From positions 82,469,355-82,533,354 of the forward strand of contig JALMGJ010000003.1 in assembly GCA_023362775.1 (NCBI GenBank): DNA of 64,000 bases. Direction: 5' to 3'. The notes under the pieces are model-generated. The model worked only from the letters and a program-made list of their open reading frames with translations, was not told the origin of the DNA and made no database searches. The translations under genes were made by a program, and so were the position numbers. Within the stretch, counting starts at the first letter, position 1. Each line of letters begins with the position of its first letter. Source of the DNA: Charina bottae (Eukaryota; Chordata; Lepidosauria; Squamata; Charinaidae). Below, in pieces: positions 1-10,469 of this stretch.

Positions 1-1040
1 CAACATGGTGATTTCTGAAGGGACTTGAAGAAAGGGAGCATGGACATCCTTGCCCTCCTAGACTGTTCAGTGCCTTTCAATACTGACCTTCTGAGCTGCC
101 TGCAAGGGTTGCAATTTGGGACCACTATGTTATGGTGGTTCTGCTCCTACCTGAATGGACAGTTTCAATCAGAGAAAAAAGTCTGTCCCTTGGATGCTCT
201 GTTATAGTGTGTCCCTTGCTTGATCCTTTTCTCTATCCTGTTAATATCTACACAAAATGCTGGGAAAGGTCAACTACCAGTTTAGGGTGAGGTATCATAA
301 AAATGCTGATGATACTGAGCTGTACTTCTTCATTCCAGCCTAATGGAAGATGGGTTAGAAGTCCTGTCCCAGTGGCTGGAGGCTATCAGGGTCTGTGTGG
401 GAAAAACAGGCTCTGATTCCCAAGCAAGGAGGAGTGGCTTTTAAATCAGAAGCCTTCTGATTCTAGGATTGTATCATCATTTACATTTGATGGGATTGTG
501 CTCCCTCAGAGAGAGGAGGTTCACAACCTGAGGGTCCTCAAGGAGCCAAAAGAAACTGTAGTCTGGAAGGCTTCTGCCTAGCTGCCACTGGTATTCCAGT
601 TATGATCTTACCTGGATGCTCTGAAAACAGTTATTCATGCTTTTGTCATTTCCCAATGACTATTCTGCTCTACGTGGGGCTGCCCTTGAAGCTTCAGCTG
701 GTCTAGAATGCCCATGGTCTAACTGGCCCCTATTGGTACTACCACATTACACTGTTGCTGGGAGGGATATAGCATTTACCAGTTTGTTTCCAAGTGGAAT
801 TCAAGGTGGTGGTTGCTATCTTTAAACTCTATATAGCTTGGGCCTGGCTATCCCATAGAGTTTCTGCCTATCCAATTTGGATAGCCAAAAGATGCCTACT
901 GAGCACTCCCACTTACCGAGTGGCAGAAGGGGGGCTGATGCTGCCCATTCCCAATGGGAGCTCCCATGGAACAGCTTGCCTTCAGATGGACCCCCTCATG
1001 GCTTTTAAGAACCTAATAAAATCTCCACTATATACACACA
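1..1040 (+). repeat. Decayed CR1/L2-group LINE
   Basis: Translated pieces read as worn reverse transcriptase: 'LLDCSVPFNTDLLSCLQGLQ' near 45-105, a 'WFCSYLNGQFQ' block near 135-170, 'YHKNADDTELYFF' near 290-335, and later segments corresponding to 'YNALYLGLPLK...VQNAAA' of the better copies at 2935 and 28032. Many stops and frameshifts make it an old dead copy. Confidence 0.6.
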
Positions 1041-1476
1041 TACTGTGTGTGTGAGTATGTGTGTATCTTTCTAATTTGTTATATATTTGTTACTGATGAA
1101 TTAAAATGTATTGTTTATTTTTATCACAATTTTAATATCTGTAATTTGCCTCAAGTCCATTTATTTACTTTTATAAATAAATAAATAAAATTCATTTTAA
1201 AAAGCATTAAGTCCTAATCAACTCACATTACAACTCAGTATCTTGTGTGAATCCAGTCAACATCTACTATTTCAATATGAGTAAATGAACTCCCTAGTTA
1301 ATAGTTTCACAAGTTCTCATCATTTCAAAAACAAAACACATAGTTTTTCTTATCACTTTATTTTAATCTGAGACCAAGAGTTACGGGAATGCGTATGGTT
1401 AAACATACAGCTATGTTATTCTTGTACAATATTGTGAATCTCACATAGGCATATGGCTATTCCAGAACTATTACTA

Positions 1477-1787
1477 CAGTGGTTTCCAAACTGCCTCCGT
1501 TGGCGACACACCAATGGTGGCAGCAGCAGTGGCGCAGGGGCGTGCGGCGGCGTGCACGGCTGCGGCGGCAGCAGCGGTGGCCTCGTGTTTTCCGCTAAAA
1601 CGCGGAAGCACTGATGGCGTGCCGTTGCCGTTGTTGCTGCCGCCATCATACACACCACCACCATGGCGCGCGCCCCCATGCCGCCACCGTGCACGCCCCC
1701 GCCGCCGCTTCCGGGTTGTGTCACGACACACTAAATTGTGTGTTGCGACACACTAAAGTGTCGCGACACAGAGTTTGGAAAGCTATG
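1477..1787 (+). mobile_element. hAT (Buster-type) non-autonomous element, GC-rich subfamily
   Basis: Ends CAGTGGTTTCCAAACT and GTTTGGAAAGCTATG form the terminal inverted repeat; flanked by a perfect 8-bp duplication TATTACTA (1469-1476 and 1788-1795). The interior is rich in CpG and GCC repeats with gtgtcgcgacaca near the right end. No transposase is encoded; the Arg/Ala-rich reading frames across it are compositional. Confidence 0.88.
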
Positions 1788-1810
1788 TATTACTAAAACT
1801 GAAGTATTTT

Positions 1811-2187
1811 TGAATAAATTATTTTATTTATTTTATTTATTTATTATTTAAATTTATATGACCGCCCAACTCCCCCAACGGGAGTTAAAATATATATTTA
1901 TAAAATATAAATATAAAATTACAAATCATTAACACAATATAAATAAATGTAAAATCCAATCTGGTGAGTTGATCTTAAATAACAGGGAGGACATTATGGA
2001 ATTAACCACCCCCAGGAAGAGCTATTACTTTTCTCCTTCCACAATAGGTGGCAGAACCAGGTTTTCAGATCTTTCCTAAATGTCGGGAGGGAGGAAATCT
2101 GTCTCAACTCCGGGGGCAAGATATTCCAGAGGGCAGGCACCACTACAGAGAAGGCCCGCCTCCTGGACCCCACTAGATGAAATTCTC
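1811..2187 (-). repeat. CR1/L2-group LINE 3' end
   Basis: Starts with the (TTTA)n tail and 'accgcccaactcccccaacggga', the reverse of the usual 3' terminus, then the 'agaaggcccgcctcctgg' block that in longer copies ends the reverse-transcriptase ORF. 5'-truncated. Confidence 0.75.
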
Positions 2188-2264
2188 TAGAAATTATTCC
2201 ACATATAGCTAATCATATTAAAATATGTTTAATTTTTTATGGCACATTCTGGTTGCACTTATTA

Positions 2265-2405
2265 GATGTATATCCCAACTTTCATTCCGGAGCTCAAAGT
2301 ACGATAAGCAGCATTCCCTCCTCCTACAGTATTTTTGTGATATAGGTTGGCCTGAGAGAGTGAGGGGCCCAAAGTCACTCAGTGAGCTTCTGTAGCTAAG
2401 GCTGG
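2265..2405 (-). repeat. tRNA-derived SINE fragment (Sauria-like)
   Basis: 'ggcctgagagagtgaggggcccaaagtcactcagtgagcttctgtagc' resembles the reversed body of Sauria-type SINEs. Short and diverged. Confidence 0.4.
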
Positions 2406-2706
2406 ACTATGAAGGGCCATAAACACGGCCTCAGACCGGTGTCCGTTAGACCTGGTATGGATCCCAATAAACACACCAAGTGAGAAATAGAATGTTTTTC
2501 CTTTTATTTGGGCCCAAGTAAATAGGAGGCATCCCCTTCCAAAAGGAGAGCCCCCTTTATTAACAAGCAGCACTACTTATACCATTTTTATGAGGAGAGG
2601 TTACAAGCAAAAAGTAATGATTGGATAATTTCTTCTATACTCTACAATAGGCATGCATACATTTGTGTTATCTATGTTGATTACACATTGTATCTTTACC
2701 TACTAC

Positions 2707-2709
2707 CAT

Positions 2710-2744
<35 letters not shown>

Positions 2745-3868
2745 TTCGATTTATCACCGCCCAACTCCCACAAAGGGACTCTGGGCGGTTTACAATCCAA
2801 CACAAATTCTAATACAAATATGAATAAAATTAAATAAACATTAAAATAAGCAATTTAAAAATACAATAAATATAATAAAATCAAGATGGTAGTATCTTCT
2901 TTAAAACATTGGAAAGGGCAATTCTAGGGCCATCCTAAGGTATTAGCCATCCCCAAGAGTGTATACTCTTCTTCCCGCCCCAGGCCTGTTGGCAAAGCCA
3001 AGTCTTGAGTTTTTTCCAGAAGTCCAGAAGCGAGGGGAACTGTCTTAACTCTGGGGGGAGAATATTCCACAGAGCAGGCGCTACTGCAGAGAAGGCACGC
3101 TTCCGTGACCCCGTTAGATGAAATTCTTTGACCGATGGGGTCCGTAGCATGCCCTCCCTGCATGACCGGATGGGATGGGATGATGTAATGGGGATAAGAT
3201 GGTCCCTTAGGTAACCTGGTCCCATGCCATGAAGGGCTTTAAAGGTCATAACCAACACCTTGAATTGGACCCGGAAGCAAACTGGAACCCAGTGCAGCTC
3301 GCATAACAAAGGTGTTACATGTGTCCGATAAGGGACTTCCAAGATCGTCCGTGCGGCCGCATTCTGTATCAGCAGAAGCTTCCGGATACTCTTCAAGGGT
3401 AGCCCCAAGTAGAGCGCATTACAGTAGTCTATATGTGAGATAACCAGGGCATGAGTGACCGTTCGAAGGGCCTCTCGTTCCAGGAAAGGTCGTAACTGGC
3501 GCACAACACGAAGTTGTGCAAAGGCCCTCCTGACCACGACTGCCACCTGCTCTTCGAGCAGGAGTCGTGAGTCCAAGAGGACCCCCAAGTTACGGACCAG
3601 GTCTGTCTGGGGCAGTGCCACCCCATCCAGAACTAAAGATGGCAATTTCCTAGATATCGAGGAGCCATTAATCCACAGCCACTCCATCTTACTAGGGTTC
3701 AGTCGAAGCCTGTTTTTCCCCATCCAGGCCCCTACAGCCCCCAGGCACTTGGACAGGGTAGAGACTGCATCACTTACTTCCCCCAGGATGGAGATGTATA
3801 ATTGAGTATCATCAGCATACTGATAATATCTCACCCCATTATTTAGGGATTCCTTCCCACCCCTAGGC
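2707..3868 (-). repeat. CR1/L2-group LINE, 3' half with RT ORF
   Basis: A minus-strand frame of 311 codons (2935-3870) encodes the C-terminal half of a reverse transcriptase, including YQYADDTQLYISI (catalytic ADD) and the 'LGVLLDSRLLLEEQV' and 'YCNALYLGLPLK' blocks. It is followed (leftwards) by 'cccagagtccctttgtgggagttgggcgg' and an (AAAT)n tail of about 45 bp. 5'-truncated and lacking the endonuclease. The open frame suggests moderate age. Confidence 0.85.
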
Positions 3869-3869
3869 A

Positions 3870-5060
3870 TGATATTACTCCTTGCGTTTGCCTTAAGGCG
3901 TGGAATTATCTCATAAGGGGAGGGAAATTTAACATTATAAACACCTGTCCGGTTACCTTTGGACAGTTCATCTTTAATCTGTGCATGCTTGCATCCCTTC
4001 CCATAATTGCTGGTTCTGTTTTAGTTCACCTGTCCAATTATCTCTTATTCGTACCAGCTTCACTCTGCTATCTCTGTTTCTACTATCATCATTCACCAAC
4101 CCTCTTTTACAGGTTTCCCAATTATAACATTCCTTTTACTGTACCATCTTCAGGGTATACCTGTCATTCCTTCATCCTCTATATTCCAACCTATTTACAG
4201 GCATCCCTATCTCCCAAAAGTGTCTGAAGCTCTTGAGATATGGAAATAACTGTTTTTCTTGACACATACATTTCTCATAAAAAGGGTGCTGGTAAAATTC
4301 TGACTCTACAACTACAATCTGGGTCTCCCCACTCCTAGTCCAACACTTAACAGGACAGGAATACCACAACCGTTTTAAGAAGCAAAGACCAAATAAAAAT
4401 CAAACTACTTGGCCTATATTATCAGCTAGAGAATTCCAAAGGTTTGCTGGAGATCAGTTTAGCTCCTGATTGCTCCCATACAAGGTACAGCCAGTAATCA
4501 TTTGTGGGTACAAACTCCTATGTATAAGTTATGAACCTATTTTAACATTATGGATCTTTTATGTAATGACAATGGAGCCACCCAGGTATTAGCAGCAATA
4601 TTGCCCCAAAGCTGCTGAATTGAAAAGTTGGGGCTAGGCCAAAACCAAGGCAATCACGGAACACACTGATTGACTTATTGTGAACAACACAAGGCTGAAT
4701 CTTACTTTAAAACAGAATGTTGTAGATTAACTATATCAGCGTTATGGAATGTTTGGTTCACAATGGAAGGTCATTTGGTTGCAGTGAAGTGCTGATAAGG
4801 CATTTTATGAATATTTGTTTAGCTTAGGGCAGCTGCTAGTCCAGGAGGGCAGGGAAGCCAAATCTTCTTAATCAAGGGAAGGATCCGCATAAGTGGATAG
4901 AGACAAATGTAAAAAGGCTCAGGTTGGAGATCAAAATTAGAAAGACACTGGATAGGTCCATTGAAGCTGTTTTAAAAAGTAATCATGTTCTATCAGCCTA
5001 CTATATATGTACTGTATGATTTAATGCGTGTGAGAAACCAATTTTAATTTGCAAAGTGCA
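3870..5060. other. Intergenic, no gene recognised
   Basis: AT-rich with short open frames only (up to 80 codons); no family was recognised. It is host sequence or a very old repeat. Confidence 0.5.
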
Positions 5061-5066
5061 TATTAC

Positions 5067-5303
5067 AGTGTATTACAAAGAACCTGTTGTGCCTCAGTGT
5101 TCGGTTGGAAGTGATTTGTGTGTGTAATCCTAATTATTTCCCCGGCTGTTGACCAGGGCTGTGTGTCTTGTCTGCTCAAGCCGCACCTATCTGGAAAACC
5201 CAGGTAGAAAGCAAGGGGGGCAGACAGATCCGCGTGCCTCAACAGTCTGTGAGTGTGTGACTGATTGACCATAAGCCGAACCTGGGAGCAGCGTTGTGTA
5301 ACA
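5067..5303 (+). repeat. ERV 5' LTR, truncated to its 3' part
   Basis: 5067-5199 matches 10062-10196 in the 3' LTR almost base for base (gtgtattacaaagaacctg onwards). U3, with TATA and the poly(A) signal, is absent, so the left boundary is a truncation. The LTR probably ends near 'gtgtaaca' just before the primer site. Confidence 0.8.
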
Positions 5304-5309
5304 TTTTAT

Positions 5310-5327
5310 TGGTGTCAGAAGTGGGAT
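5310..5327 (+). other. Retroviral primer binding site, tRNA-Leu type
   Basis: TGGTGTCAGAAGTGGGAT is complementary to the 3' end expected for a tRNA-Leu with CCA added. It lies a few bases after the presumed LTR end, the standard position for a minus-strand primer site. Confidence 0.65.
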
Positions 5328-5370
5328 GCACGGTTTGGACCCTTTGAATTTATTATTTGAGTGATTGATT

Positions 5371-6540
5371 ATGCCTTTGTGGAAATTTGGGGATGCCCAA
5401 CAAAAGGGTGCTTTGTCACTGCCTGCCTCCCAGGTGACAGCTCCGTTGGAGAATCCTGAGGAGGGGGAAATGGGTTTGGTATATTGTGAAGTGATGGAGA
5501 AACTTGTTAAGAAGTTGGGATTGCCTATTGGTGACTTGCAGGAGAAAATGAAGTCAGTGTATTCAGGGAGGGATGTTAGGATAGAATTTGGGAAGCTGTA
5601 CAAATTAAGAGGAGGAAAGAAACAGAAAGATTTACCTGGAGTGTTGGCAGTAATATTGGGAGTTGGCTTGTCCCATATGGATCAGCTCCTCACACAGTTG
5701 AGGTCAGAGAACTGCTCTTTAAAAGGAGACTTGGAACAACTCAAAAATAACCACCATGCTTTGCAGGCTGATTACCAGATGCAAAAGAGCCACATGGTGG
5801 AACTAAGAGAGACCTTGGCTCAAATGAAGGATAGTGTAGGAAGGGAAGAGGACTGGCAACAAAAACATGCTGCGCAAGAACTAAAAATTGAAGTTTTAAA
5901 GGACCTTGTTCAGACCTCTGCTAGGAGTAAGCACAGAGCATGTGGAAAATGTAGTAAGGTGGAGGAACTGCGCAGACAAATAAGGCAGCAAACTTACCAA
6001 ATTGCCTGCTTAACAGGCTCAGACCTCGATGAAACCCCCGACGTTCCCTTTGATGGGAAGGAGTCTTTTGAGGAATTAAACCACGTCCCTGGGGCTTCAA
6101 TAGCAGTAGTAGAAACTAGGGCACAGACAAGGCTCAGGAACACCCAAAACCAGCAATGGGAAGAATGGGAACAAGTAGTCACTCATACCCCTTTATCGGG
6201 AGGAGAGCTGAAACAGATTGTTACAGATCTGTGGGCCTTAAGCCCTGACCCCCTCAAATGGACCTGGAGGCTACATCAACTCAGCCTCCAGTACAATCTG
6301 TCTGACCAAGAGATTGAGTGGGTCCTATTAACATACCCTGAAGTTCGCACCAAATGGCACACCTACCGGGGACATCCTAATCCCCCCAATCCCGGTGACC
6401 GCCTTAGTGTCTTACAGGGACTCCAAAACATGGTGCAGGACTTAATGACTGGCACCCAATTACGGCTTAAAGCCATTGGGGATCGGCAGGGGAAAGAGGA
6501 CCCTTTAGAATTTTGCCATCGCTATTGTATCAATTCATAG
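5371..6540 (+). pseudogene. ERV gag-like ORF, first part
   Basis: An open frame of about 390 codons starts MPLWKFGDAQQ. An N-terminal matrix-like part is followed by a long coiled coil (around residues 105-220, heptad-like L/Q/E), then a capsid-like part with a major-homology-region-like stretch (DRQGKEDPLEFCHRYC) at its very end, where a TAG stops it. The coiled-coil plus capsid layout and position after the primer site support gag. The frame continues in another phase downstream, so the gene is broken. Confidence 0.7.
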
Positions 6541-7028
6541 CCAAAACAGAGCCATCTAATAATGGGGATGAGGGGCGAACTATGAGTGACATCATGCAAC
6601 GCCCTCGGAGCAATCAGTCTCTAAAAGGAGTGCTGGGTGGGCTGCAGCGCCCGGAGCAAGCTTGGATTGGGCGGGTAGATGCAGCTTACCCATTAGACTT
6701 AGCCACTTTGGAAACAGATCTGCGAGAAGCTAGGAAAGCTGTTGGAATTGTTGAGGAGGAAAGTAAAGTGAAGAATGTGGGGGAGGTGCGAATAATAAAA
6801 GATAGGTGGGAAGGAAGTGCGGGAGACAGAAGGAATAGGAATTTTTGGAGCAATCAGGGACAGAGAGAGAGGAATGGAGATGAGCGTGTGCAAATGTGGC
6901 GAAAGCTGAGAAATTTAGGGGAAAACATGGAGAGATGGGATGGAGCTTCTACTAGAAGCTTGAAGGAACGGGTGGAGCAATTACAAAGAAATCAGCAAGG
7001 AAGGCATGGATCAGAAGAGGAAAATTAA
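6513..7028 (+). pseudogene. ERV gag-like ORF, continuation in another frame
   Basis: Overlaps the end of the previous frame by 28 bp and continues in a different phase; the text (IAKTEPSNNGDEG..., then a charged Arg/Glu-rich tail) looks like the C-terminal part of the same protein. No Cys-His zinc knuckle is visible. A single frameshift near 6530 is the likely lesion. Confidence 0.55.
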
Positions 7029-7274
7029 GGGAAAATTAAGGAAAAAGAACAGCTTTTTTTGCTGCTCCGGGAGGAACTGAAACAATTAACAGAAGCTTTA
7101 AGGAACGTTTCAGTCCTAGCTGTAAAGGGGGAGGAGAAGAATGCGATCTCAGATCCTGAGGAAACTGCATTCTCAGACCTGCCCTTAGATTCCTAGGGCT
7201 GCCCCGCTGCTGTGGAAGGTAAACACATGGGTCTTGACTGGCAGTATCGGGAAAGATTTTGAAAGACCCTAAAG

Positions 7275-7477
7275 CAGAGCTTTCCAAACTTTTCATGTTG
7301 GTGACACACTTTTTAGACATGCATCATTTTGCGACACACTCTTACAGCAGGGCACAAGGCAGGCACTAGGACCTGCGCGGAATCCTGGCAGGGTTTGGAG
7401 GCAGCAGCAGCCGCAACACACCCAGACACTGCAGCCGACACACTAACGTGTCCTGACACACAGTTTGGAAAGCTCTG
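7275..7477 (+). mobile_element. hAT (Buster-type) element, AT-richer subfamily, inside the ERV
   Basis: Ends CAGAGCTTTCCAAACT...GTTTGGAAAGCTCTG; perfect 8-bp duplication CCCTAAAG (7267-7274, 7478-7485). Interior starts ttttcatgttggtgacacac and contains the 'aggcaggcactaggacctg' module seen in the copies at 17932, 36756, 60090 and 62675. Confidence 0.92.
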
Positions 7478-7485
7478 CCCTAAAG

Positions 7486-7934
7486 GCTTGAGGACCTGCA
7501 ATGGTCCTAAGCAGGCTCTGTTAGACACTGGAGCTGAAACTTCTGTTATTTAACACTTTCCTTTAGGTAAGCAAATATCCATTGCAGCCCTCTCTGCCCC
7601 ACAGATCTCTGTCAGGGAGGCTTTGGTTCCAGGGGTTAACCAAGCCAATCCCAGCCAATGTGGGACACTTGTTAGTGCACAGGTAGAGATCACCAATCCC
7701 CCTGTAACCCCCCAAAAACAAAACCCATTTCCAAAGGCTACTGAAACAGGGATCACAGAAATTATTAGCAATTTAGAGAAGGAAGGTGCTTTACCAAATT
7801 CTTACAGCACACAAGAGGCAGAACCAGAGGTTGCCCAACAGGCACACACCTTAGCAGTGATAAGTAAATTGGGGGAAAAGGAACAGATTTTGGATTTGCA
7901 CAATCTGCTGCCTTGCATGGGAGGGGAATGCTAA
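7486..7934 (+). pseudogene. ERV protease-like fragment and following pol remnant
   Basis: ALLDTGAETSVI near 7515-7550 is the aspartic protease active-site signature (DTGA). After a stop, a second open stretch to 7934 (AQVEITNPP..., ILDLHNLLPC) has no clear assignment. No YxDD reverse transcriptase box was seen. Confidence 0.5.
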
Positions 7935-7989
7935 TCCTGGGGCTGGTTGATCCCATGAAACCCTTTTTAGTATTAACATCTTTGCTCTT

Positions 7990-8120
7990 GGATTTTATAT
8001 TTATTTATTGATGTTTTGATTATTATTGTATTTTATTACGGTTTTTATTGTGAACTGCCCAGAGTCCTCCGTTCGAGGAGATGGGCGGTAATATAAATCT
8101 AAATAAATAAATAAATAAAC
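7990..8120 (+). repeat. CR1/L2-group LINE 3' tail inside ERV pol
   Basis: 'tgaactgcccagagtcctccg...gagatgggcggtaatataaatc' plus (AAAT)n. A short 5'-truncated insertion that separates the protease-side and integrase-side remnants of the ERV. Confidence 0.8.
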
Positions 8121-8483
8121 ATGGCCCACAAGGGAGTAGAGAAAACCTTGGCAAAGGCATGTCAAGTTGTAACATGGCCCCATCATCAACAAATTGTTCA
8201 GCCCACTGCCACTAATAGCCTGGAATGCCAAGTTCAAAACCAGAACTACTCCAAGTCACAACTCCTACTCTATAGTCAGAGACAGATTGGGACATGGCAC
8301 ACAATTTTCCTGGCCTACATTGAGGGATTTTCTGAATGGGTGGAAGCCTTGCCCCGTACAATAATACTGCAGACACCACTGCAAGGTTGTTGTACCAACA
8401 GGTCTTTTGTCACTGGGGCCTGCTACTCCAGATTTCAGCCTTGGGACCACAATGGAAGGGACCACACTCAGTCCTTGATGTAA
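8121..8483 (+). pseudogene. ERV integrase-like remnant
   Basis: MAHKGVEKTLAKACQVVTWP resembles the integrase N-terminal zinc-binding region and EGFSEWVEALP its catalytic-core beta-strand block ('DxFSKWVEAxP'). Catalytic residues cannot be traced; frameshifted and truncated. Confidence 0.55.
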
Positions 8484-8599
8484 TTTTGCCCCACCTCGTG
8501 TACCTGGACACAACCTGGACACAAACCAAGGGTGGCACTGCTCCCTCTTTGTTCCCCCCCTTTTTGTCCCCCTCCCTCTTTTGATTTTGTCTACAGGAT

Positions 8600-8719
8600 C
8601 CAAGCCATGAAGACCTACATCCAAATACTCCTCCTGGGACAATGCCTGGAAGCCCTGCAGCACAGTTCTAACATTCCACTCCACCCCCCTCCCCATAGAA
8701 TTGGCACAAGCAGCTATGC
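8600..8719 (+). pseudogene. Possible start of ERV env (signal-like peptide)
   Basis: A short frame beginning MKTYIQILLLGQCLEALQ has a hydrophobic leader in the position expected for env. It is cut by the hAT element at 8720. Identity is a guess from position. Confidence 0.25.
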
Positions 8720-9067
8720 CAGAGCTTTCCAAACTGTGTGTCGCGACACAAAAGTGTGTCGCCACACCACCCGGAAGCGGCGGTGCGTGCGTGCATGGTG
8801 GCGGCGGCAGCTGCCCCCCGCGCCGCTGCACGCCATCCCGTGTCGCCGCCGCGCGCCCCCCCACGCTGCCGCCGCCCCGCCACCACCGTGCACACACACG
8901 CCCTCGCGCACCCTCCCGCGCCGCTGCCGCCGCCGTGCACACACACGCCGCCGCACGTCCCCCCGCGCCGCTGCACGCCCTCTCGCGTCGCCGCCGCCGT
9001 GCCGCCCCCGCCCCGCCCCCGCCCCGCCGCTGGCGTGTCGCCAGCGGCGGCACTTTGGAAAGCCCTG
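8720..9067 (+). mobile_element. hAT (Buster-type) element, GC-rich subfamily, inside the ERV
   Basis: Ends CAGAGCTTTCCAAACT and ACTTTGGAAAGCCCTG; perfect 8-bp duplication AGCTATGC (8712-8719, 9068-9075). The 348-bp interior is nearly all GCC/CGC and CACAC repeats with very high CpG; the long Arg/Pro/Ala-rich frames across it on both strands are not genes. Confidence 0.92.
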
Positions 9068-9188
9068 AGCTATGCATAGGGTGACTTTTGACAGTAGGAG
9101 GGGTCACATTCACCTGTTCCTTTGGACTTCCCTCAAGCCTAGAGACATTCAAAGATCTTGCTGCTTTAAAGAATTTTACTAATGACTT

Positions 9189-9470
9189 GTGGGAGGGAGT
9201 GTTCTTTCACTTTGGATCTTCTCCAGAACCGAAATCATGGACAATGATGTGGCCATGAGGCTCATACTCATGGCCCAGCCTACAGTTCAGGGGGGCCCTT
9301 GTGCCATTGGGCCCTTGACCTCTCTATATACCCTGGCTCCCATGCAAGGGAGCCCATCAATCCAACCTAAAAGGAAAATTGCTCAAACCTTGCTGTTTGT
9401 ATTATTTGCTTTTATATTAATTTCCTCAATCTTTCAATGTGTTAAATCTGTTTTCCTGAAAATACTGTAA
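9189..9470 (+). pseudogene. Possible ERV env C-terminal remnant
   Basis: An open frame ends with a hydrophobic, membrane-like stretch (TLLFVLFAFILISSIFQCV) about 95 bp before the polypurine tract, the place of an env transmembrane tail. No conserved env motif is clear. Confidence 0.35.
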
Positions 9471-9552
9471 TACCTAAAGAAAAAACCTGTAATACTCTGA
9501 GTGGGTTATGAGTGAGTCCCATTTTTGTGGCATCTCCTGTTTAACTCGATGC

Positions 9553-9566
9553 CAAGGGGAGGAATA
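9553..9566 (+). other. Polypurine tract before 3' LTR
   Basis: 'aaggggaggaata' directly precedes the LTR 'tgtgagactagg', as required for plus-strand priming. Confidence 0.6.
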
Positions 9567-9957
9567 TGTGAGACTAGGCTGAAGCTGCCATAACCTAAAG
9601 ATGAAGCAGGCACATAGGCAGAGAGGACAAAGCCTGGAATCTTGTCTATGGGATCCCTTTCGGGAGGTAGATAAGAAGGAAGCAAGTCGTTAAGGAAACA
9701 AAAGGGAAAATGTCACCTGAACCAGACAGAGGAAGATGGGCCTGAGCACATGGAAACTCCCACCCCAAATCCATCAACAGCTACTAGGCTTGTAAATTAA
9801 GTAGCTGCCAGACTTGTAAACCAACAAAGCAAGAACTTTTGGGGATAAAAGGGGTCTCAAAGCCCGCCCACTCCTTGAGTCGTTCTTGGATCCAGACTTG
9901 GTGGCTTCCGTCCCTCTAGCTAGTGCCTGGCAGCCTAGTTGGAAGGATGTGTGTGTG

Positions 9958-9992
<35 letters not shown>

Positions 9993-10196
9993 GAGCAACT
10001 GTACCTTGCAACCAGTAAAGTTTTGCTGTTACTTTAAATTCAATGGCTCTCCGGGTCTCCGTGTATTACAAAGAACCTGTTGTGCCTCAGTGTTCGGTTG
10101 GAAGTGATTTGTGTGTGTAATCCTATTTATTTCCCCGGCTGTTGACCAGGGCTGTGTGTCTTGTCTGCTCAAGCCGCACCTATCTGGAAAACCCAC
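9567..10196 (+). repeat. ERV 3' LTR (right end lost)
   Basis: Starts TGTGAGACTAGG after the polypurine tract. TATA-like gataaaagg is near 9844, an AGTAAA poly(A)-like signal at 10014-10019, and a (GT)n run at about 9948-9993 lies in between. The last 133 bp match the 5' LTR copy. The true U5 end is missing: at 10197 sequence switches to a hAT fragment. Confidence 0.8.
9948..9993 (+). repeat. (GT)n microsatellite
   Basis: About 46 bp of GT with one T interruption, inside the ERV 3' LTR. Confidence 0.95.
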
Positions 10197-10203
10197 ATCT
10201 GGG

Positions 10204-10254
10204 CCCCGCAGGCGACACACTTTTGTGTCACGACACACAGTTTGGAAAGCTCTG
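10204..10254 (+). mobile_element. hAT (Buster-type) right-end fragment
   Basis: 'gcgacacacttttgtgtcacgacacacagtttggaaagctctg' is the right end of the GC-rich subfamily. No left end or target duplication is present, so it is a deletion remnant fused to the ERV LTR. Confidence 0.75.
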
Positions 10255-10469
10255 TCCTAAATAATTTCGATGCCTAAGGCGGAAATTCCTAATCCACTCC
10301 TTATTGTGACAAAAAGATAATAAAAATAAATGACATGTACAGCTGTTGAGGGGTGGCTCCCCTACATTTGCAGCTTCGCTTTGTCTGATGCAATAATTCT
10401 GAAAGTATCAGTGATAATGAATGATGGTTCATTTTATGTGTGACCTTAAGTACTTTTCGTAATACGAAA

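Larger units (their letters stand above)
5067..10200 (+). mobile_element. Endogenous retrovirus, defective, with nested insertions
   Basis: A plus-strand provirus: truncated 5' LTR, primer site, gag-like frames, a protease fragment, integrase-like remnants, a polypurine tract and a 3' LTR. The reverse transcriptase core was not recognised. It is interrupted by two hAT elements (7275-7477, 8720-9067) and a LINE tail (about 7990-8120). Gag capsid features look gamma/epsilon-like (class I), but the assignment is tentative. Frameshifts and stops make it incapable of producing virus. Confidence 0.82.

Noticed and set aside
1416..1796. Several overlapping frames rich in Ala, Arg and His
   Set aside because: All lie in the GC-rich hAT at 1477-1787; frames on both strands reflect GC bias, not genes.
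7329..7553. Frame joining hAT sequence to the ERV protease motif
   Set aside because: The first two thirds are hAT interior (7275-7477); only the part after 7486 is retroviral.
8265..9152. 295-codon minus-strand frame, Arg/Gly/Ala-rich
   Set aside because: It runs through the CpG-rich hAT interior at 8720-9067 and both its duplications; composition is that of GCC repeats and opposite-strand frames are equally long.
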